NCBI GenBank assembly: GCA_037892935.1
Contig: JAYXKI010000007.1
Span: forward strand, 1,116,001 to 1,180,000
Direction: 5' to 3'
Source: Phlebopus portentosus
Lineage: Eukaryota > Basidiomycota > Agaricomycetes > Boletales > Boletinellaceae
Length of the DNA stretch: 64,000 nt
Below the pieces are notes generated by a model that did not search any database, was not told the origin of the DNA, and was given only the letters and a program-made list of their open reading frames with translations. Of the stretch, positions 25,610 through 41,160 are shown one piece after another. The translations under genes and the position numbers were made by a program. The stretch's first letter is position 1. Each line of letters begins with the position of its first letter.

Positions 25610-25967
25610 CCCGCTGTGTGCTGTCGTTCTTTCTCCTCTTGTCTAAATTTCTTGTTTGATGGTACCGCAAATTGTTACCTTAAATTGTGTCCACTTTGGC
25701 TTTTCCGTCTTCCTTACTTTCCGATGGGTCGATAAGAGTAACGTGAACTTTAGTATATGCAAAGAGTCGTTGTCTTGTCTTCATAGTAGCTGTTTGTATC
25801 TTCAATGTGCCGAACTGATACCATGCCGGGCCGAGCCGAGCCGCGCTTCGCCTCTTCCAAGACCAACTTGAAGTCAATAACCTTTTCTTTTACTTCGTCC
25901 CTCGCCCTCGCCGTCTTCACTCGTTCCGTCCTTTGTTTTCTTATCCTCCTTCAAGGCCGACACATGT

Positions 25968-27682
25968 ATGCATAAGGGGGATACTCATCACAGATCAGTC
26001 CGTTGCGGCCAATTCCAATACGGTAGCAGCTCATCGGAGGACTTAGACTCGGAAGAAACGAGTACTACTGTGGTCGATGTGTTGGACGACGGAGACGTCG
26101 AAAAGACGAAAATATCACCTACTTTAACCTCAAGTTCGAAAAACTCCAATCCACTTTCGGATATCCTTAATTGGTTCTCGCCGACGATGACCCGTACTCG
26201 CACGACCTCAACGAGCATCTCAAAGCTACCCTTGTACGACTCTCGTCTGCCGCGTCTCCGTAATGGCTCTCCACCAAAAGTCCGTCGAAAACGGTCCTTA
26301 TTCCTCGCGCAAATGAAACGTAATACTTTCTCTCACTGGTGGTTGCGTTTAAGTGGCGGCGGGCGTCCACGTTCCCTCTACCAACTCTTCCGAATCCTCT
26401 TCCTCGTCTTCCTCTTTATTCTAGTGTTCATTTGGGTACTCTGGGAACCCCATATCGAAATAACGTTCTACCGACGAAGCTGGATTGCCCGGGAGGTGTT
26501 AGCTGTTGAGCCTTTGTCAGGGTGTTTTGACCCGTCGCGAGTGTCGCCACGATATAACCTGAGCCAAATACACGCGCCGAAGAGGGTCGAAGTCCATTCC
26601 GGCATGCCAATGCGCTTCGGACTGGATTGTTATGACTTTGCTTCCACCATTCAACCTCTCCCTCGGGATCTCCGCCATTCTTTGCCTTATCCAGATGAAA
26701 AAGTCAATTTTCATACGTATTGGCGAGCAGACCTCGTACCCTTCGGCGAACGCCAAGAATGGATGGTCAAATCCTTCTTCGCGACGCAGGACCTCTCGCA
26801 TTCGCGCTTGATCCTGTGGTCGAATGGTGACCTCCGCTCTAACGAGATGGTCCGCCGCTGGACGAGGAAGTACCCCGACAATTTTCAGTTGCGCATCGTC
26901 GATGTGGAGAGCCTTGCGAAGGGCACGGCGTTGGAGGGGAGTGATCTGCTGTACGCGATGGATAGTAAGGCGTGGGTGGATGGAGATCTTGTGAGGCTCC
27001 TCGTGACGTGGGCGTATGGAGGCGTTTGGGTGGATATGGATTCGTTGCTGACGAGGGATCTGTCCCCCTTGCTTGAGCACGAGTTTGTCACTCAGTGGGA
27101 TTGCTACGGTGCGTTCTCTGCCCTCCCTTTCCAACTACTCTTAATCTGATTTGTCTCTTTTTCTTTTGGTTCTGCTTCTAAGACAAGATCTACCAGCCCA
27201 TGAACGGGGCCGTCATGCACTTCTTCCAACACTCCCCTTACCTCTGCGAGGCGTTCGAGGTCATGTCCCGCTCCCCCCCGCCAAAGCAAGGCACGACCGA
27301 ATGGGGTTCGCTCCTCTACTTCAAACTCTTCCGTCGCCTGCTCGCCGCATCAATCCCGCCCTTCAAAATCCTCCCTTACTGCTTCACAGACGGGCGGTCC
27401 TGCCGCCTGGACAACCGCCTACCCGACCCGTTTGCACGAGACACGGAATACTGGGCGGGGATGCGCGGGATGCACGAGGGCGGCCCGTTAGACCAGGTAC
27501 TCGGGAAGGTCTTCTCTGTGCATCTGCATAATCAGTGGCATAAGAGCTTCCCGAGAGGCGGGTGGGTGGAGAGGCTTTTACTGAAGAGGTATGATCGCGC
27601 TCTGGGCATTATTGATGCGAGTCCGCTGCACTTGCATAAGGGAGCGGAGAAGAGGTTCGTCGTTTCGAAGGATGATGATTGA
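25968..27682 (+). CDS. type II membrane glycosyltransferase, GT32 (DXD) family
   Basis: Two exons (25968-27108, 27183-27682) encode 546 residues. A Ser/Thr-rich cytosolic tail of about 140 residues is followed by one membrane segment, LFRILFLVFLFILVFIWVLW (about 144-163), and a lumenal catalytic domain. The nucleotide-sugar/metal DXD motif is in YGGVWVDMDSLLTRD (about 350). FHTYW, LILWSNGD, SDLLYAMDSKAWVDGDLVRLLVTWAYGG and the later NGAVMHF and VFSVHLHNQWHKSF fit GT32 alpha-glycosyltransferases (Och1/Sur1-like). It is probably a Golgi mannosyl- or galactosyl-type transferase, with donor and acceptor unknown. The intron splits the Tyr-Asp junction after DCY. An overlapping three-codon frame (ATG at 25964) precedes the chosen ATG, so a later in-frame Met could be used instead. 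Confidence 0.87.
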
Positions 27683-31017
<3,335 letters not shown>

Positions 31018-31669
31018 CTCTTCAATGTTGCGAAGAGGACACTATAGGTAAAACGAGTCAAAGAAATGGAAATTGGAGGAAGATGCGCAGAACCTGACGC
31101 GATCAGGACACGTCGGTGATCAGGACGCATAATTCCCACGATTACAATTCACTAGGTTTAGACACTATCAAGTTCCCCAATCCGCCAATAACCATCCATA
31201 ACATAGTTTTATATATAGCAATTCTAAGCAGTAACGATGTGGTCTAATTAAAAGACCTAACTGCGATTCTGCAGGAGTTAAAAATGTCAATAAAGAGAAA
31301 GATCGTGCGAGCTTCAGACTATCGATGTTTACAGTATGAATACATGAGCGCACTCCCAACTCGGTCATTCAAGTTCGCATCCATAACCGATGAAAACATA
31401 GAAATGAGTTGAATGGAGTTCAATTTAACACAAAGCCGACAAGGTGACATTTTGCGAGTATGCTACATGACGAATAATACTCGGCCCAACCAGTAAATAT
31501 CATGTATTAAGCATGAGTCCTGTCGAAGGTGTCTCAGTAACACGGAGCCAGAGACAAAAGCCATCGTTCACTATTGAACCTTCCTTGCCATCTCCAAGAG
31601 ATCAAACCTCATAAAAAAACTGAAATATTGTTCGGTTCAACTCACATTTGGATATTGTTCTAAATAATG
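31018..31669. other. intergenic, no gene recognised
   Basis: SEC23 promoter side. No supported coding region. Confidence 0.5.
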
Positions 31670-33153
31670 TTTCGCACCTTTGTGGATGCGAACGGCTCCT
31701 TAGGCGTTTCGCCAACAGTAAACCCCAAAGAAAGCTCCCCCAGTTCGAAATCATACTCGCCGAGACGCGCTGTCTCTATAGGTTTATCGTTGCTTGAAGC
31801 TGTGTCGAGCCGCACAGTCTTAAACGAGTCCATTATCTGCGCTCGGATTTGAGCATGGTAACTAAAGCATTTGCGCAGACAACTTCATTTGCAAGATACT
31901 GAAGGACCGTGATTTGGAGCGACTCTATTGCCGGGCAGACCGTGTGACTTGTTACTGTGAGCTCATCGTACAGCCGCGTGGATACGTATGCATTGTGAAG
32001 TTCCAGATGTCTGAGAGTAGGCAACATTCGCAGAATAGGGACTATGATGTCCTCGTGCGCACTGACTCCAACGAGAGACAGATACGTCAGAGGAGGCCGT
32101 GAGCGCCGAAGAAGTCAACAAGCACCTCGAATCCGCCCTCGAAGACAATAATTTCGGATCTGTCCTCAGAGACAATAATAGAGCCAAAGCTGAACACTTC
32201 CAAGGATGGAAGAGTTACATTGTCAAGAATGCCACGAGCATAGTTCAGCTTTAGGCGTCGGAGCCCAGTTACAAATTGACAGTCGTCATTCGAAGGGGAG
32301 GTCGGTGGAGAAGATATGTCGCTGAAATAAATGATAAGTTCCTCAAGGAATATAGCTGCCTTCAGAAACCTGAGGCATGAAACAATGGCGCTCTTCTTCA
32401 GACACTCGCCTGCGAAGGTAAGCTTGCTCGGCAGCGTCAGGAGCTGAAGCGGTCCTTGTATGGGCAACAAATCAAAGTCACCCCTAATATTGACTCTTCT
32501 GAGTTGCGGAGACTGCCCAAAATCGATGGTAATGCGCAACGGAGATCTGAACTCCAATGCCAATGAGGTCAACATTTGCATATTCGCCAAGTTTAATTCG
32601 TGATTGTCCCCCAAAAGACATATATGGTACCAGCCAAACTGGATATCCCTCCATCTGTGCTGTTGAGAAACCAATTGATTTGCGATGTCGGCAGATTCGT
32701 TGTAATCTCAAGCCGGAAAAATAAGCAGAGTCCTGTAATTTAGAGGTGCTTTCTTTGATCTCGCAAGACAGACGTCGAAAATCGGCTTTCTGATCTTGAA
32801 CCAACCAACAGCCCAACTGCCGAGGACAAGATGAGACCATAACTGTCCATCATTAAGAGCAATCTCGCGCCAGATACGACAGACCTGAGAAATACGAAAT
32901 GGGGCATTGATGGACTCAGCGCTGATACGAGCCAGTTTCAAGTCAAAATTTTCAGGAGACAGTATCGCCCTGAGAAATATATCGGAGAGTATCTCGAAGG
33001 GAAGTCTATCCATTTGGTCGCTCTGCTATGCGTGGATAGAGCTTGAAGGTTACAAAGTTGTGAGGGAGGTCTCTGAAACCTGTGGTGGAAGACGAGATTA
33101 TATTATCTTTCACTACTGTCAGAACGTGCGGCAAGTTGCGCATACTCCCACGG
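31670..33153 (-). pseudogene. F-box/leucine-rich-type protein, broken (copy 2)
   Basis: This is a close paralogue of 13338-14807 on the opposite strand. The F-box is at 33013 downwards (MDRLPFEILSDIFLRAIL, ISQVCRIWREIALNDGQLWSHL). The frame is then cut by TGA at 32708-32710, exactly where copy 1 reads a sense codon. It reopens as SQQHRWRDIQFGW through SKLTFAGECLKKSAIVSCL. A 1-nt loss near 32107 ends the frame at VDFFGAHGLL. It resumes as LPTLRHLELHNAYVSTRLYDELTV, and another lost base near 31850 ends it after VTMLKS. The lesions are all different from those of copy 1, so the two copies died independently or after separate duplication. The homology extends past the last stop to about 31670. 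Confidence 0.8.
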
Positions 33154-34018
33154 TCTTGGTTAATCTCCCTATTGAACATACCTGACTTCGACTGTTTCTA
33201 TAACACGTTAAGCCAACTTCTTCGAGTGTTTCCCCATATACAAGGCACGTACTTGCGGGCGTAATGGCCATGACCATACTTTTTTCTTGCTATTTTATTC
33301 TATTTTCCACTCATTCGCGGAACTTCAGGATTGAATAGCTTTGTATTCGGAGGGCCGCTTTGTGGACAAGTCCAACATATTCTTATAACTTCAGAATAGT
33401 CATGTTCAGCCGCATAGGTCGTTCTCCGCTATTTCCACTGGATTTGGTTCCCGAAGGCAGTTCAGTGTTTGCGAGAAATGCATTGAGACGGTCTCCTCGT
33501 TCACAGCGCTAGCTCATCGTGACTCAAGCTAGCATCGGAGTCCGGACTCAGAGGGCTGGAATACGGATGCGTCGTCCGGCAGATGGTCATCTCGGAAGGT
33601 GAGCGTGATTCGCGACTTCGAGCCCTACGAATCGTGGATACCGATTGGCTCAGCTACAATCACTGTCTTTTTATCTGATTGCTATATTATGATATTCAAA
33701 TCCATAATAATATTGGTCAATTTCCTTCCATTCTCGCTGAAGGCGGCTTTCTGATGAATATCGTAAGGGATACTCCGAGGCGTAGCTAAGGAGCTCTCTC
33801 TGTCCCCTTACTCCTCAATTCGCAAAAGAACAGCTCATTATGAAAAGAACTCCATCGCAAATTACTCCATGAATACTTAAGCAGATCAAATTATAAGGAT
33901 TCAAAGACATCATTTCATGATAGAGAAACCGCATCACTACAAAACACACAAAGCAGGAGTAAAGTAACTGGTACCTTCGACTCCGTCGTCCTATGTCTAG
34001 CCCATGCTCTTAGTAAAT
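33154..34018. other. intergenic between F-box relics
   Basis: No open frame of note. It includes the region upstream of copy 2, where similarity to copy 1 fades. Confidence 0.45.
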
Positions 34019-34435
34019 CTAATAAGGCATCCAGATCAACCGAAGTTCGAGAAATGGAGGTGAGTAAATAGCATTTCCATGCCTTATATCAGCGCACGGA
34101 TCCAGGAGAATTTCGCGAACCATAATTTTGCTATGAAGAAACTTCAGTACGTTTTCATATACTCGCAGACGCGAACGTTTCGAGAGGTCTATGGTATCGG
34201 CAGAGCCCGTGAAAGTACACGTTAATGACTTCATAATGTGAGCTCGAGATGAGAGCATGTCGAATAGAGCATCTACGCAATTTGCTAAATCTTCAAGGTG
34301 TTGCAGATACGACAAGTCGAACGTTTCGAGTCCCGGAAGACCGTCACCGTGAGGCCATGGTAGAATCTTGTGGATACAAAGGGACTCAGAAGATTCAGAT
34401 ACTTGAGAGAGGGCAACATTACAGATAGATATCAA
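34019..34435 (-). pseudogene. third, diverged F-box-family C-terminal relic
   Basis: The segment GLETFDLSYLQHLEDLANCVDALFDMLSSRAHIMKSL lines up with the C-terminal part of the two F-box pseudogenes (LEAFRFTHLHHLEDEAVCVDALIVMLKSRAQIMDSF in copy 1). No F-box half is seen upstream on this strand. It lies about 0.9 kb from copy 2 on the same strand, which suggests an old tandem duplication followed by decay. It could instead be the last exon of a poorly preserved gene. Confidence 0.55.
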
Positions 34436-34937
34436 AACGTTCTTCGATTGTCCTGCGGAAAGAGACTCAGACAGCGTCGGCGACTTTGATCAGAACGCGT
34501 TTTTCCCACAATTACAGTATTTGAAGTTTTCCCACGACTTATACAGGCAAATATTGTACCTGTCCTTTGAACACCCAATACAAATCCACTTGCAAAGCTT
34601 ACCGTGCATATCTTTCCCTCAGTATTAATACATTTTTTGATAGCCCTACATGGAGGCTACGTGTACAATTTTTTTAGGAGATGAAAAATGTGTACAAAAA
34701 ATAAATATAGACAGACGAAAAAGTAGAGAGAATGTCACAAAAAAAACTATTCTTTTGAACACCATGTGACATTACAGAGGTCGAGTTCACTGCCTCGCCT
34801 GAAAGGGGTCTATCCTGCTGGAGTCACGGTTACACATCTCTTTCGCTGACCACCACCCTCTCGTCTCCTCTTGCCTCCTCTTGCCTCCTCTCTGCTACAC
34901 TTTTTCTTCTTCTATTTCTTAAAATTCACCAACAAGA
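34436..34937. promoter_or_regulatory. YRA1 promoter and leader
   Basis: A CT-rich stretch with two direct copies of TCTTGCCTCC (about 34869-34888) lies just ahead of the ATG. Such pyrimidine tracts are common near fungal transcription starts. No TATA box is obvious. Confidence 0.4.
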
Positions 34938-36069
34938 ATGCCTCGCGCACCGAGTGGTCGCTTAAACAAGCCTTATGACGTACGTTTTTTCATTTTCATT
35001 CTGCTTTAGAAACGAAATATGTTAATTTCTTACCTTTTTTGCTTAGCGCCCGTCAAGCGACGAGAAGTGGGTCCACGACAGGGCACCTGTTGGCGTGCCC
35101 AAGTCTGTTGTCAAAGCAGGCGCGGCACCCAAGAGCCTAGGTGGCGGCAACGTCCCTACCAACAGAATTGTCGTGTCGAACCTGCATTATGAGATCATGG
35201 CAAAAGACCTTGTTGTGCGTGTACAGTTTCCTTTCTTGATGATATGGTGACTAATTGATGTGTTTCCCCCTGCAGTCCATCTTTGGTCAAATCGGTATGC
35301 TTGTGCGCGAGCCTGACATCAAAGTACGGAATCCACATTCCTCGTCGCTTGTGGCTTCTGAGCACGTCCTCTGAATCTGAACGCTGAAATTATATCGACT
35401 TGCACCCCTTCCTACGTTGGATATAGTACGATCGCAGTGGACGCTCAACCGGCGTCGCCATCATCACTTTTGAGACCGTCGCAGAGGCAACACGGGCAAA
35501 GAATCAGTTCAACAGAGTCCTTGCGAAGGGTATTGAAATTCTCTTTTTTTTTAAAATCCCTTTCTTCTGATGCCATCAATTTATTTTCGTTTTAACTCAA
35601 TGGTTTATCTTATAGGTCAGCCCATGGAAATTACTTACGACACGAGGTCCATGAAACACACCGGCGGTGCAGGCGGACCGAAGTCTCTTCTCAACCGTAT
35701 CTCGAAGCCTCCTCTGATCGAACGACTGAGGTCGGAAGGATTGGGGCTAAAGGGAATCAAATTGTGCGTCTCATGCAGTCATGCAAAATCTGACGTTTAT
35801 ATGAACATTAAACAATTAGAGACCCAACAAAGACCGTAACGAACGGTGGGCCCATCCGAACGCGCGGTCCGAGGAAAGTACAGAATGAAATCGGCGGGGC
35901 AAAGGGGGAGAAGTTCAGGAAGGAGCCGAAAACGGCGGAAGATCTTGATAAAGAGCTCGAGGCGTTCATGAATGATGAGCCGGTCAGGCCTGGCGAGTCG
36001 GCGGCACCTGCGACTTCGGCTCCGACCCAGGCTCAGGTTGGGGATGTTGATGTTGAGATGGGCGCGTGA
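34938..36069 (+). CDS. YRA1: ALY/REF-type mRNA export adaptor (Yra1)
   Basis: Six exons (34938-34979, 35047-35214, 35276-35323, 35427-35529, 35616-35763, 35820-36069) join to 252 residues. An RRM covers about residues 53-125. RNP2-like RIVVSNLHYEI and the RNP1 region STGVAIITFE are both visible. A C-terminal FoP-like helix, AEDLDKELEAFMNDE, binds the helicase Sub2/UAP56 in known members. An Arg/Gly-poor linker with PIRTRGPRK precedes it. The protein couples splicing and 3' processing to Mex67-dependent export. Yra1 genes often regulate themselves through introns. Here five short introns cut the RRM into small exons (48-168 nt). Intact. Confidence 0.93.
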
Positions 36070-39050
36070 ATTGACATTGTATTGTCCAGCACTTCATTCC
36101 TCCTCAACTTGTGCCTTTCCTCTCTCGATATTTTGCTGATTCCTATCCTATTAGTATTACATGCCATCGCCGTTGTCGTCGGACTATATATCTCATGTTC
36201 ACCGCTCTCTTCTTTCCTCGAGGCTTTGCAGTATTATACAACATCAATGTGATCATCCTATCCCTACCTGATCTCCGACGGACTGATCAAGTTAATCGAT
36301 TCCTATGGTTCAGGAATGTAAGTCCTCATCAGTCTAGTCGTGGAATCGCGAGTTTCACGCGCTAACCCCTTGCATAGCCCAGGTCTACACATCCTAACAA
36401 CAAAACTCTTGCTTATTCGTCTTGCACAAGAAGAAGCCGTTTGGCACGATACAGCCGACCATTGTTCGAAATGATGAAGTTCACTGTCATTCTTGGAGAG
36501 TTCCTCTGTTTGCAACAAGCGTTCGGAAACTACGCCTTTAACGTGTCTTGAAACTATTGCAGATAGCAACTCTCCTATTGAGCATGCAACGAACTTCATG
36601 TCATTCGTCTCATTTGCTGCCTCGTCTTGTCTGTGTTCCGTGACTCATCTGCAGATGCCCCGTGATGGAAGTCAATAGGCCTTTTCCCCGAATGACGCCC
36701 ACTGGCTTCGCTGGGGTCTCTTTACTTTGCTCTTGTATGAATTTGCGAGTCCGAGCCTTTTGCAATATCGGGAAGTCTACAAAGATAGCGGGCGTCGTCG
36801 ACACCGGTGAAGCCACGCCAGCATCGGATTTCCTGCACATTACTTCTCTGCTCCTTTCCGTCGCTTCTTTTTGCTCCTCTCCGGTATTTCATTCGCTACT
36901 GTCTTAGTTCATGGCACTCTTTTCTTTCGTTCGCCGGTGAGTATTTCGTAGAATACTTCGGAAGACGTACAGGTGCACGTTGGGAGACGAGTCGGACAAA
37001 TCAAGTCAAATAGAGGGATTCTGTGCGGCATGGCTCCAGGACACTCGTTCAATTTTTTTTCCTTTCGCTTCTATCTGCCTTTCACTTTTATATTCTTGGA
37101 TGAAAAGACCTTCACGGATATGGGAGTCGAACACAATCTCTCAAAGGGAGTTCGCGAGATTAGACATTTTGTCGCTTGCTAACTCTCTTTGTGACACTAC
37201 CGACTGCCGGCGTGATTTTTTGGCTGGAGTAAGTTCAACCTGTTTGTCTTATTTCGCAGGTGAAAAGGAATGAGCTGACGGCTTCTCTACGCGTACAACC
37301 TATGACGGCTCAGTCGGCTCAATCTTTCGGTTAAATGCTGGTCAATTTGTCCTCGAAGACTAGTCTCCAAATCCATACGCCTTCGTGCTGTCGACTCTCC
37401 ACAGGACTACACACCTCGTAACTCACATTATGATTCCAAGCTTTTTCCTTCGTGTCATTCGTCAACCTTGCTCCTCAGGTGTCAAGGTAGCAGCTGGCGG
37501 CTCCTGATGCGAACAGTCTGTGAGAGCTGGGTCTGGAAGTGTTTGACGTGTTTTTTGTTGGACGTTTGAGGATAAGCTGATCAAGTTTAGGCGAGACCCC
37601 AGACTAAATGTTCAGATCGCGAGGAGGAGAAGCGGCAACTAATGAGCATCAACCTTGTTCAGTCTGAAAACCGAGGACGTTCTTAGTGTTTTTCAACCTT
37701 GCCAGAAGCCAGGGGATGTGCCATCGAGAGTTTCCATGCAAGAACATCCAGGTGCAAGTTTTTGCAGTCAGACAAAGGAGTGGGGATTGGTGCTAACCTT
37801 TTCCATCGTTGTGCGTCTGCAAATCATCGGCTAGAAAGGTTTCGTCGTCAAGCACGTCGTCAAGCACTTCTCACGAACTACGCATAGATTCCTACCTGAA
37901 GCGACTATAGCAAGTTTTTAAAAGCAGATCTCCGAGACTACTCTCAAAGAGTATGAAAGGCGGGAAAAAATTAGCTTCTCAAGCCTCTCGAGTCGTCTGA
38001 TCCGAGCGAGGATCCCACCCGCTCAGATCGCAATTCCGGGCTAATACCGGTCACGACGCGCACACGTATCTCATGTCCGAACTCTCCTCATAACGTCCAA
38101 ACCTCGTCTACGGAGCCATTCACCTGCACGCCCGCCCCACAGGCCACGCATAGCAAACCGGCCCAAGCGCCGCATTCAGGATCTTCCCCAGGATCCGTCT
38201 TTGTTCGCAAAGAAGTCGCTAAATATCGGGAGCGATATCTCGCGAACTCACGTTTGCCCCAGGGCGCTTTCTCTTTTCTTATTTACCATGGTCTAACGGA
38301 TCGCACCATGGGACCAACTATTCTTAGCGGTAGGTCGCGCGGAGCATTCACTCCTTGCGGATGTAACACTCTCCCCCAGAGCCGTGCCCGTCTCAGCGGC
38401 TAGGGTCCACTCGGACGGGCGTCAGAAAGCCTGTCCCCTGGTCTTAAGCGCTGCGAGCTCAACGCAAATAAATGCGAGCGTAGAACGAGGCCCAGGAGAG
38501 CCCGCGCATGGCTCTCCCGAATCCGCTGCACCCCAGCCAGGTCAAGGCGGGGATGCTCTCGCAGGGCGTGACATATAGCGCATCGCCATCTGCGTGCCCG
38601 ACTTGCAACAAGCCACAGAGCAGGCGGACGCCGATAGAGAGTGGAGAATGAGAGGGGGTGCAGAGTGACGTACCAGCCCTTGTCCCCCTTTTGATGTGGA
38701 CCTCAGTCGAGGTCCAGAGGGAAGGAATGCATCCAGGCGGACTCAGAAGTGGAGGAAGGCTTGGTGGCTCCGACCGTCTCTCGTGAGAGAAGGAAGGAAA
38801 GAAGATGGTGGTCTGGGAATTGGCTCGTGGATGAGCTTTATACTTTTTAGCTCTGTGGCCATTGTGGCCGCTTTGGCCACAAGCCTAAGCGTAGCCGCAG
38901 CGGCCATGCGGCTGTGCTTTTTGTGCTTTGGTCGATCATGAGCCGTGTGTTACCGAATCTCCCAATTTGGAAAGCGAGCGAGGCATCTTCTCTCACGCAA
39001 TGCTGTTGCCTAATTTTATTCTTCGGTCGACCACAGTAGAAATCTAATAA
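36070..39050. other. 3-kb region without recognised gene
   Basis: Short frames at 36303-36599, 36493-36907, 36980-37273, 38384-38578 and 38696-38941 match no family and lack splice continuity. The right part (about 38000-38760) is GC-rich compared with its surroundings and contains the near-palindrome GGACCTCAGTCGAGGTCC near 38698. It may be an eroded transposon, but no coding motif supports this. Confidence 0.4.
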
Positions 39051-39754
39051 CTAAAAGAAGGTACCTTCACAACCCGGCAGGATATATCGACCTATGATTT
39101 CGTCCTTCTTGTAGCTATCTAGCTCCTCCTGGACGTCATGCGAGATTTTAGCATCCAACCAGGACTCCATCCTCATACGCCTGAGGCACACTTTTGCCCA
39201 GTAAAAACAACCATGCCCTTCGGGACAGCGCCGATATCTGTCTAGCCCCCTTCGCTTTATAAAGTTAAGAAAACTGGCGAAAGTCACATGTACATGCTCC
39301 TCTACCGGGATGTCGAACTTTCTTACCGCATACCTTGAATGCGGATATGGTTTGAACTCAAACCTGGATTACTTTCATAAGCACTTAATACTCCGTGCAC
39401 ATAACCGAGTCGCACCCACGTCATGAATATAGGAAAATCCTTGTCTGGTATATTCCATTTCTCCTGGAATTCTTCATCTTGGCTCTGGTCCACTAATATA
39501 TACTTGACTTCTTTTGTCGTTTTGCTGCGATAGTGAGCCTGAAGAGTCATTCTCCAATGAAGAGGTTGCCGCCCCTTATGTAGAAGCCCGGGACCGCTCG
39601 GAAGACAAGTGATATGAATCACCTTGATAACATATTGCTTATACCTCTCCAAGTGCTTGTCAATCTCATTATGAAATGCGAAAACTTCTGGCGGAATATT
39701 TCGAGCACGTTCCACATCCACGGGAGTAAGCGGTTGACTTTGGGGTGAAGACAT
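39051..39754 (-). CDS. DUF7770-like protein, intact copy
   Basis: Two exons (39420-39754, 39051-39363) give 215 residues. The intron uses GTGGGT and ends CCAG; the same junction is found in the neighbouring copy. Visible features are VIKVIHITCLPSGPG, HWRMTLQAHY, and the C-terminal block GLDRYRRCPEGHGCFYWAKV. ..LPGCEGTFF forms the C-terminus. This order (HWRM, then RDRYR..G.GC..W, then P..GTF) fits the fungal DUF7770 proteins as I know them. Function is unknown. There are no signal peptide or membrane segments. A tandem paralogue lies 0.7 kb away on the same strand. Confidence 0.65.
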
Positions 39755-40474
39755 GTACTTGAGGAAAATGGCGTACTGGCAGCCTGAGGTACGTCAGTCA
39801 GAGTGTTCTGCAATGACAACCGGAAGGTTTGCTACCCGGAAGTAATGTATAGGAGAATCCAAGGTTCACATTTCCTTGAAGTACCACAATTATTTACTGA
39901 AGTTTACATTGCCGTCGACCGCAGGCTATGATGTTTGCATTTTGCTTTGCAGTAGACGTCTTTGCTTACTAAATATGCAAACTTGCGTATACGAAACAAC
40001 AGGTTGACATGAACCGGGCTATAAGTGCTCAGCTTGTTCTCCGATGAGGGGAGATAGTTGAAAAAGATATGAAGTATTCACCGACCCACATTTTGTCATT
40101 GAGACGAAGAACTGCTTGGAATCACGCAAAGCCAATGTGCCCTTTCTGTGCGAAGACGAAGTAATGTAAGGAAGTTTTCGCTACCACAAGTATAAGGCAA
40201 AAATTGACAGAACGAATTCCGTTTTACACCGTGTTCCGTTACGGAAGTTGTATGCATTCGGACAGCCCTGCCTCTACGGTGGCCGGTATACCGAATTTCA
40301 AAGATATTGGAATGCAAACAAAGAATGACGGGGCAGTACGAACCTTTTTTATTTGTACCGAGTGTTCAGTTTTAGCTACGGGCTCGCATCTCAGTGCCAC
40401 GGAAGATAAAAAAATACATTCCATCCCCATTTGAAGCCCATGAAGTTATTCATCGCGAATTAGAAATCTAGAGA

Positions 40475-41160
40475 CTAGAAGAAGGTACCTTCACAATTCG
40501 GTATAATGTACTCCCTGGTCAAATGATCTTTCTTATAGTCATTTAGCTTATTCTGGACGACATCCGAAATTTTAACGTCAAACCAGATCTCGGCCTTCAC
40601 GTACTTCAAACACGTTTTGAGCCAGTGAAGGCAGCCATGTCCTTCTGAACAGCGTCGAAACCTATCTAGCCCTTTTCGCTTTATCAAGATAAGGAAATTG
40701 AAGAAAGTGACGTGCTTCACTACCGGGACCTTTAACTTTTCTATTGCATTTTCGGAATGCGGATATCCTTTGAACTTAAACCTGGATTGTTTCTATCAGT
40801 ACTGAAGGCTCAACATTATATAAAGAGAACTAAGTCGTGGCACCCACATCACGCAGACTGGGAAATCCCTGTCTCTGATAGGCCATTTCTTCTGGAATTC
40901 TTCGTCTTGGACTTGATCTACTACAACATGCCGTTACTTGTCGGGGGAGCGAGCCTTAAGGATCATTCTCGAATGTAGAGTTTTTCGGCCCTTATTTTTG
41001 TGCTCTGGACCTGGAAGACAATCATTTTCACAATGTACCGCTCATACTTCACCAAATTCTTGCAGAGATCTTCATCTGCAAACGAGAAATCCTCCGGCGG
41101 CGTATTTCGCGCCTTTTCTATGTCTGCGAAGGTGGGTGCCTGCTTCTTGAACAAAATCAT
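40475..41160 (-). pseudogene. DUF7770-like protein, broken tandem copy
   Basis: The order and spacing are the same as in 39051-39754. ADIEKARNTPPEDFSFADED matches VERARNIPPEVFAF, followed by YIVKM. About 10 nt corresponding to HIT of the intact copy are missing near 41012, which shifts the frame. HWRM has become HSRM. A TAA at 40934-40936 interrupts the restored frame before VVVDQVQDEEFQKKW. The second exon (FKFKGYPHS..GLDRFRRCSEGHGCLHWLKT..CEGTFF) is undamaged and the intron junction is conserved. It is therefore a recent tandem duplicate that lost function. Confidence 0.75.

Larger units (their letters stand above)
24465..25967. other. AT-rich intergenic region with inverted-repeat elements
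   Basis: The DNA between 24650 and 25600 is much richer in A+T than its neighbours and contains no coding frame. It holds two inverted-repeat structures listed separately. The last 300 bp form the promoter and leader of the GT32 gene. Confidence 0.6.
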
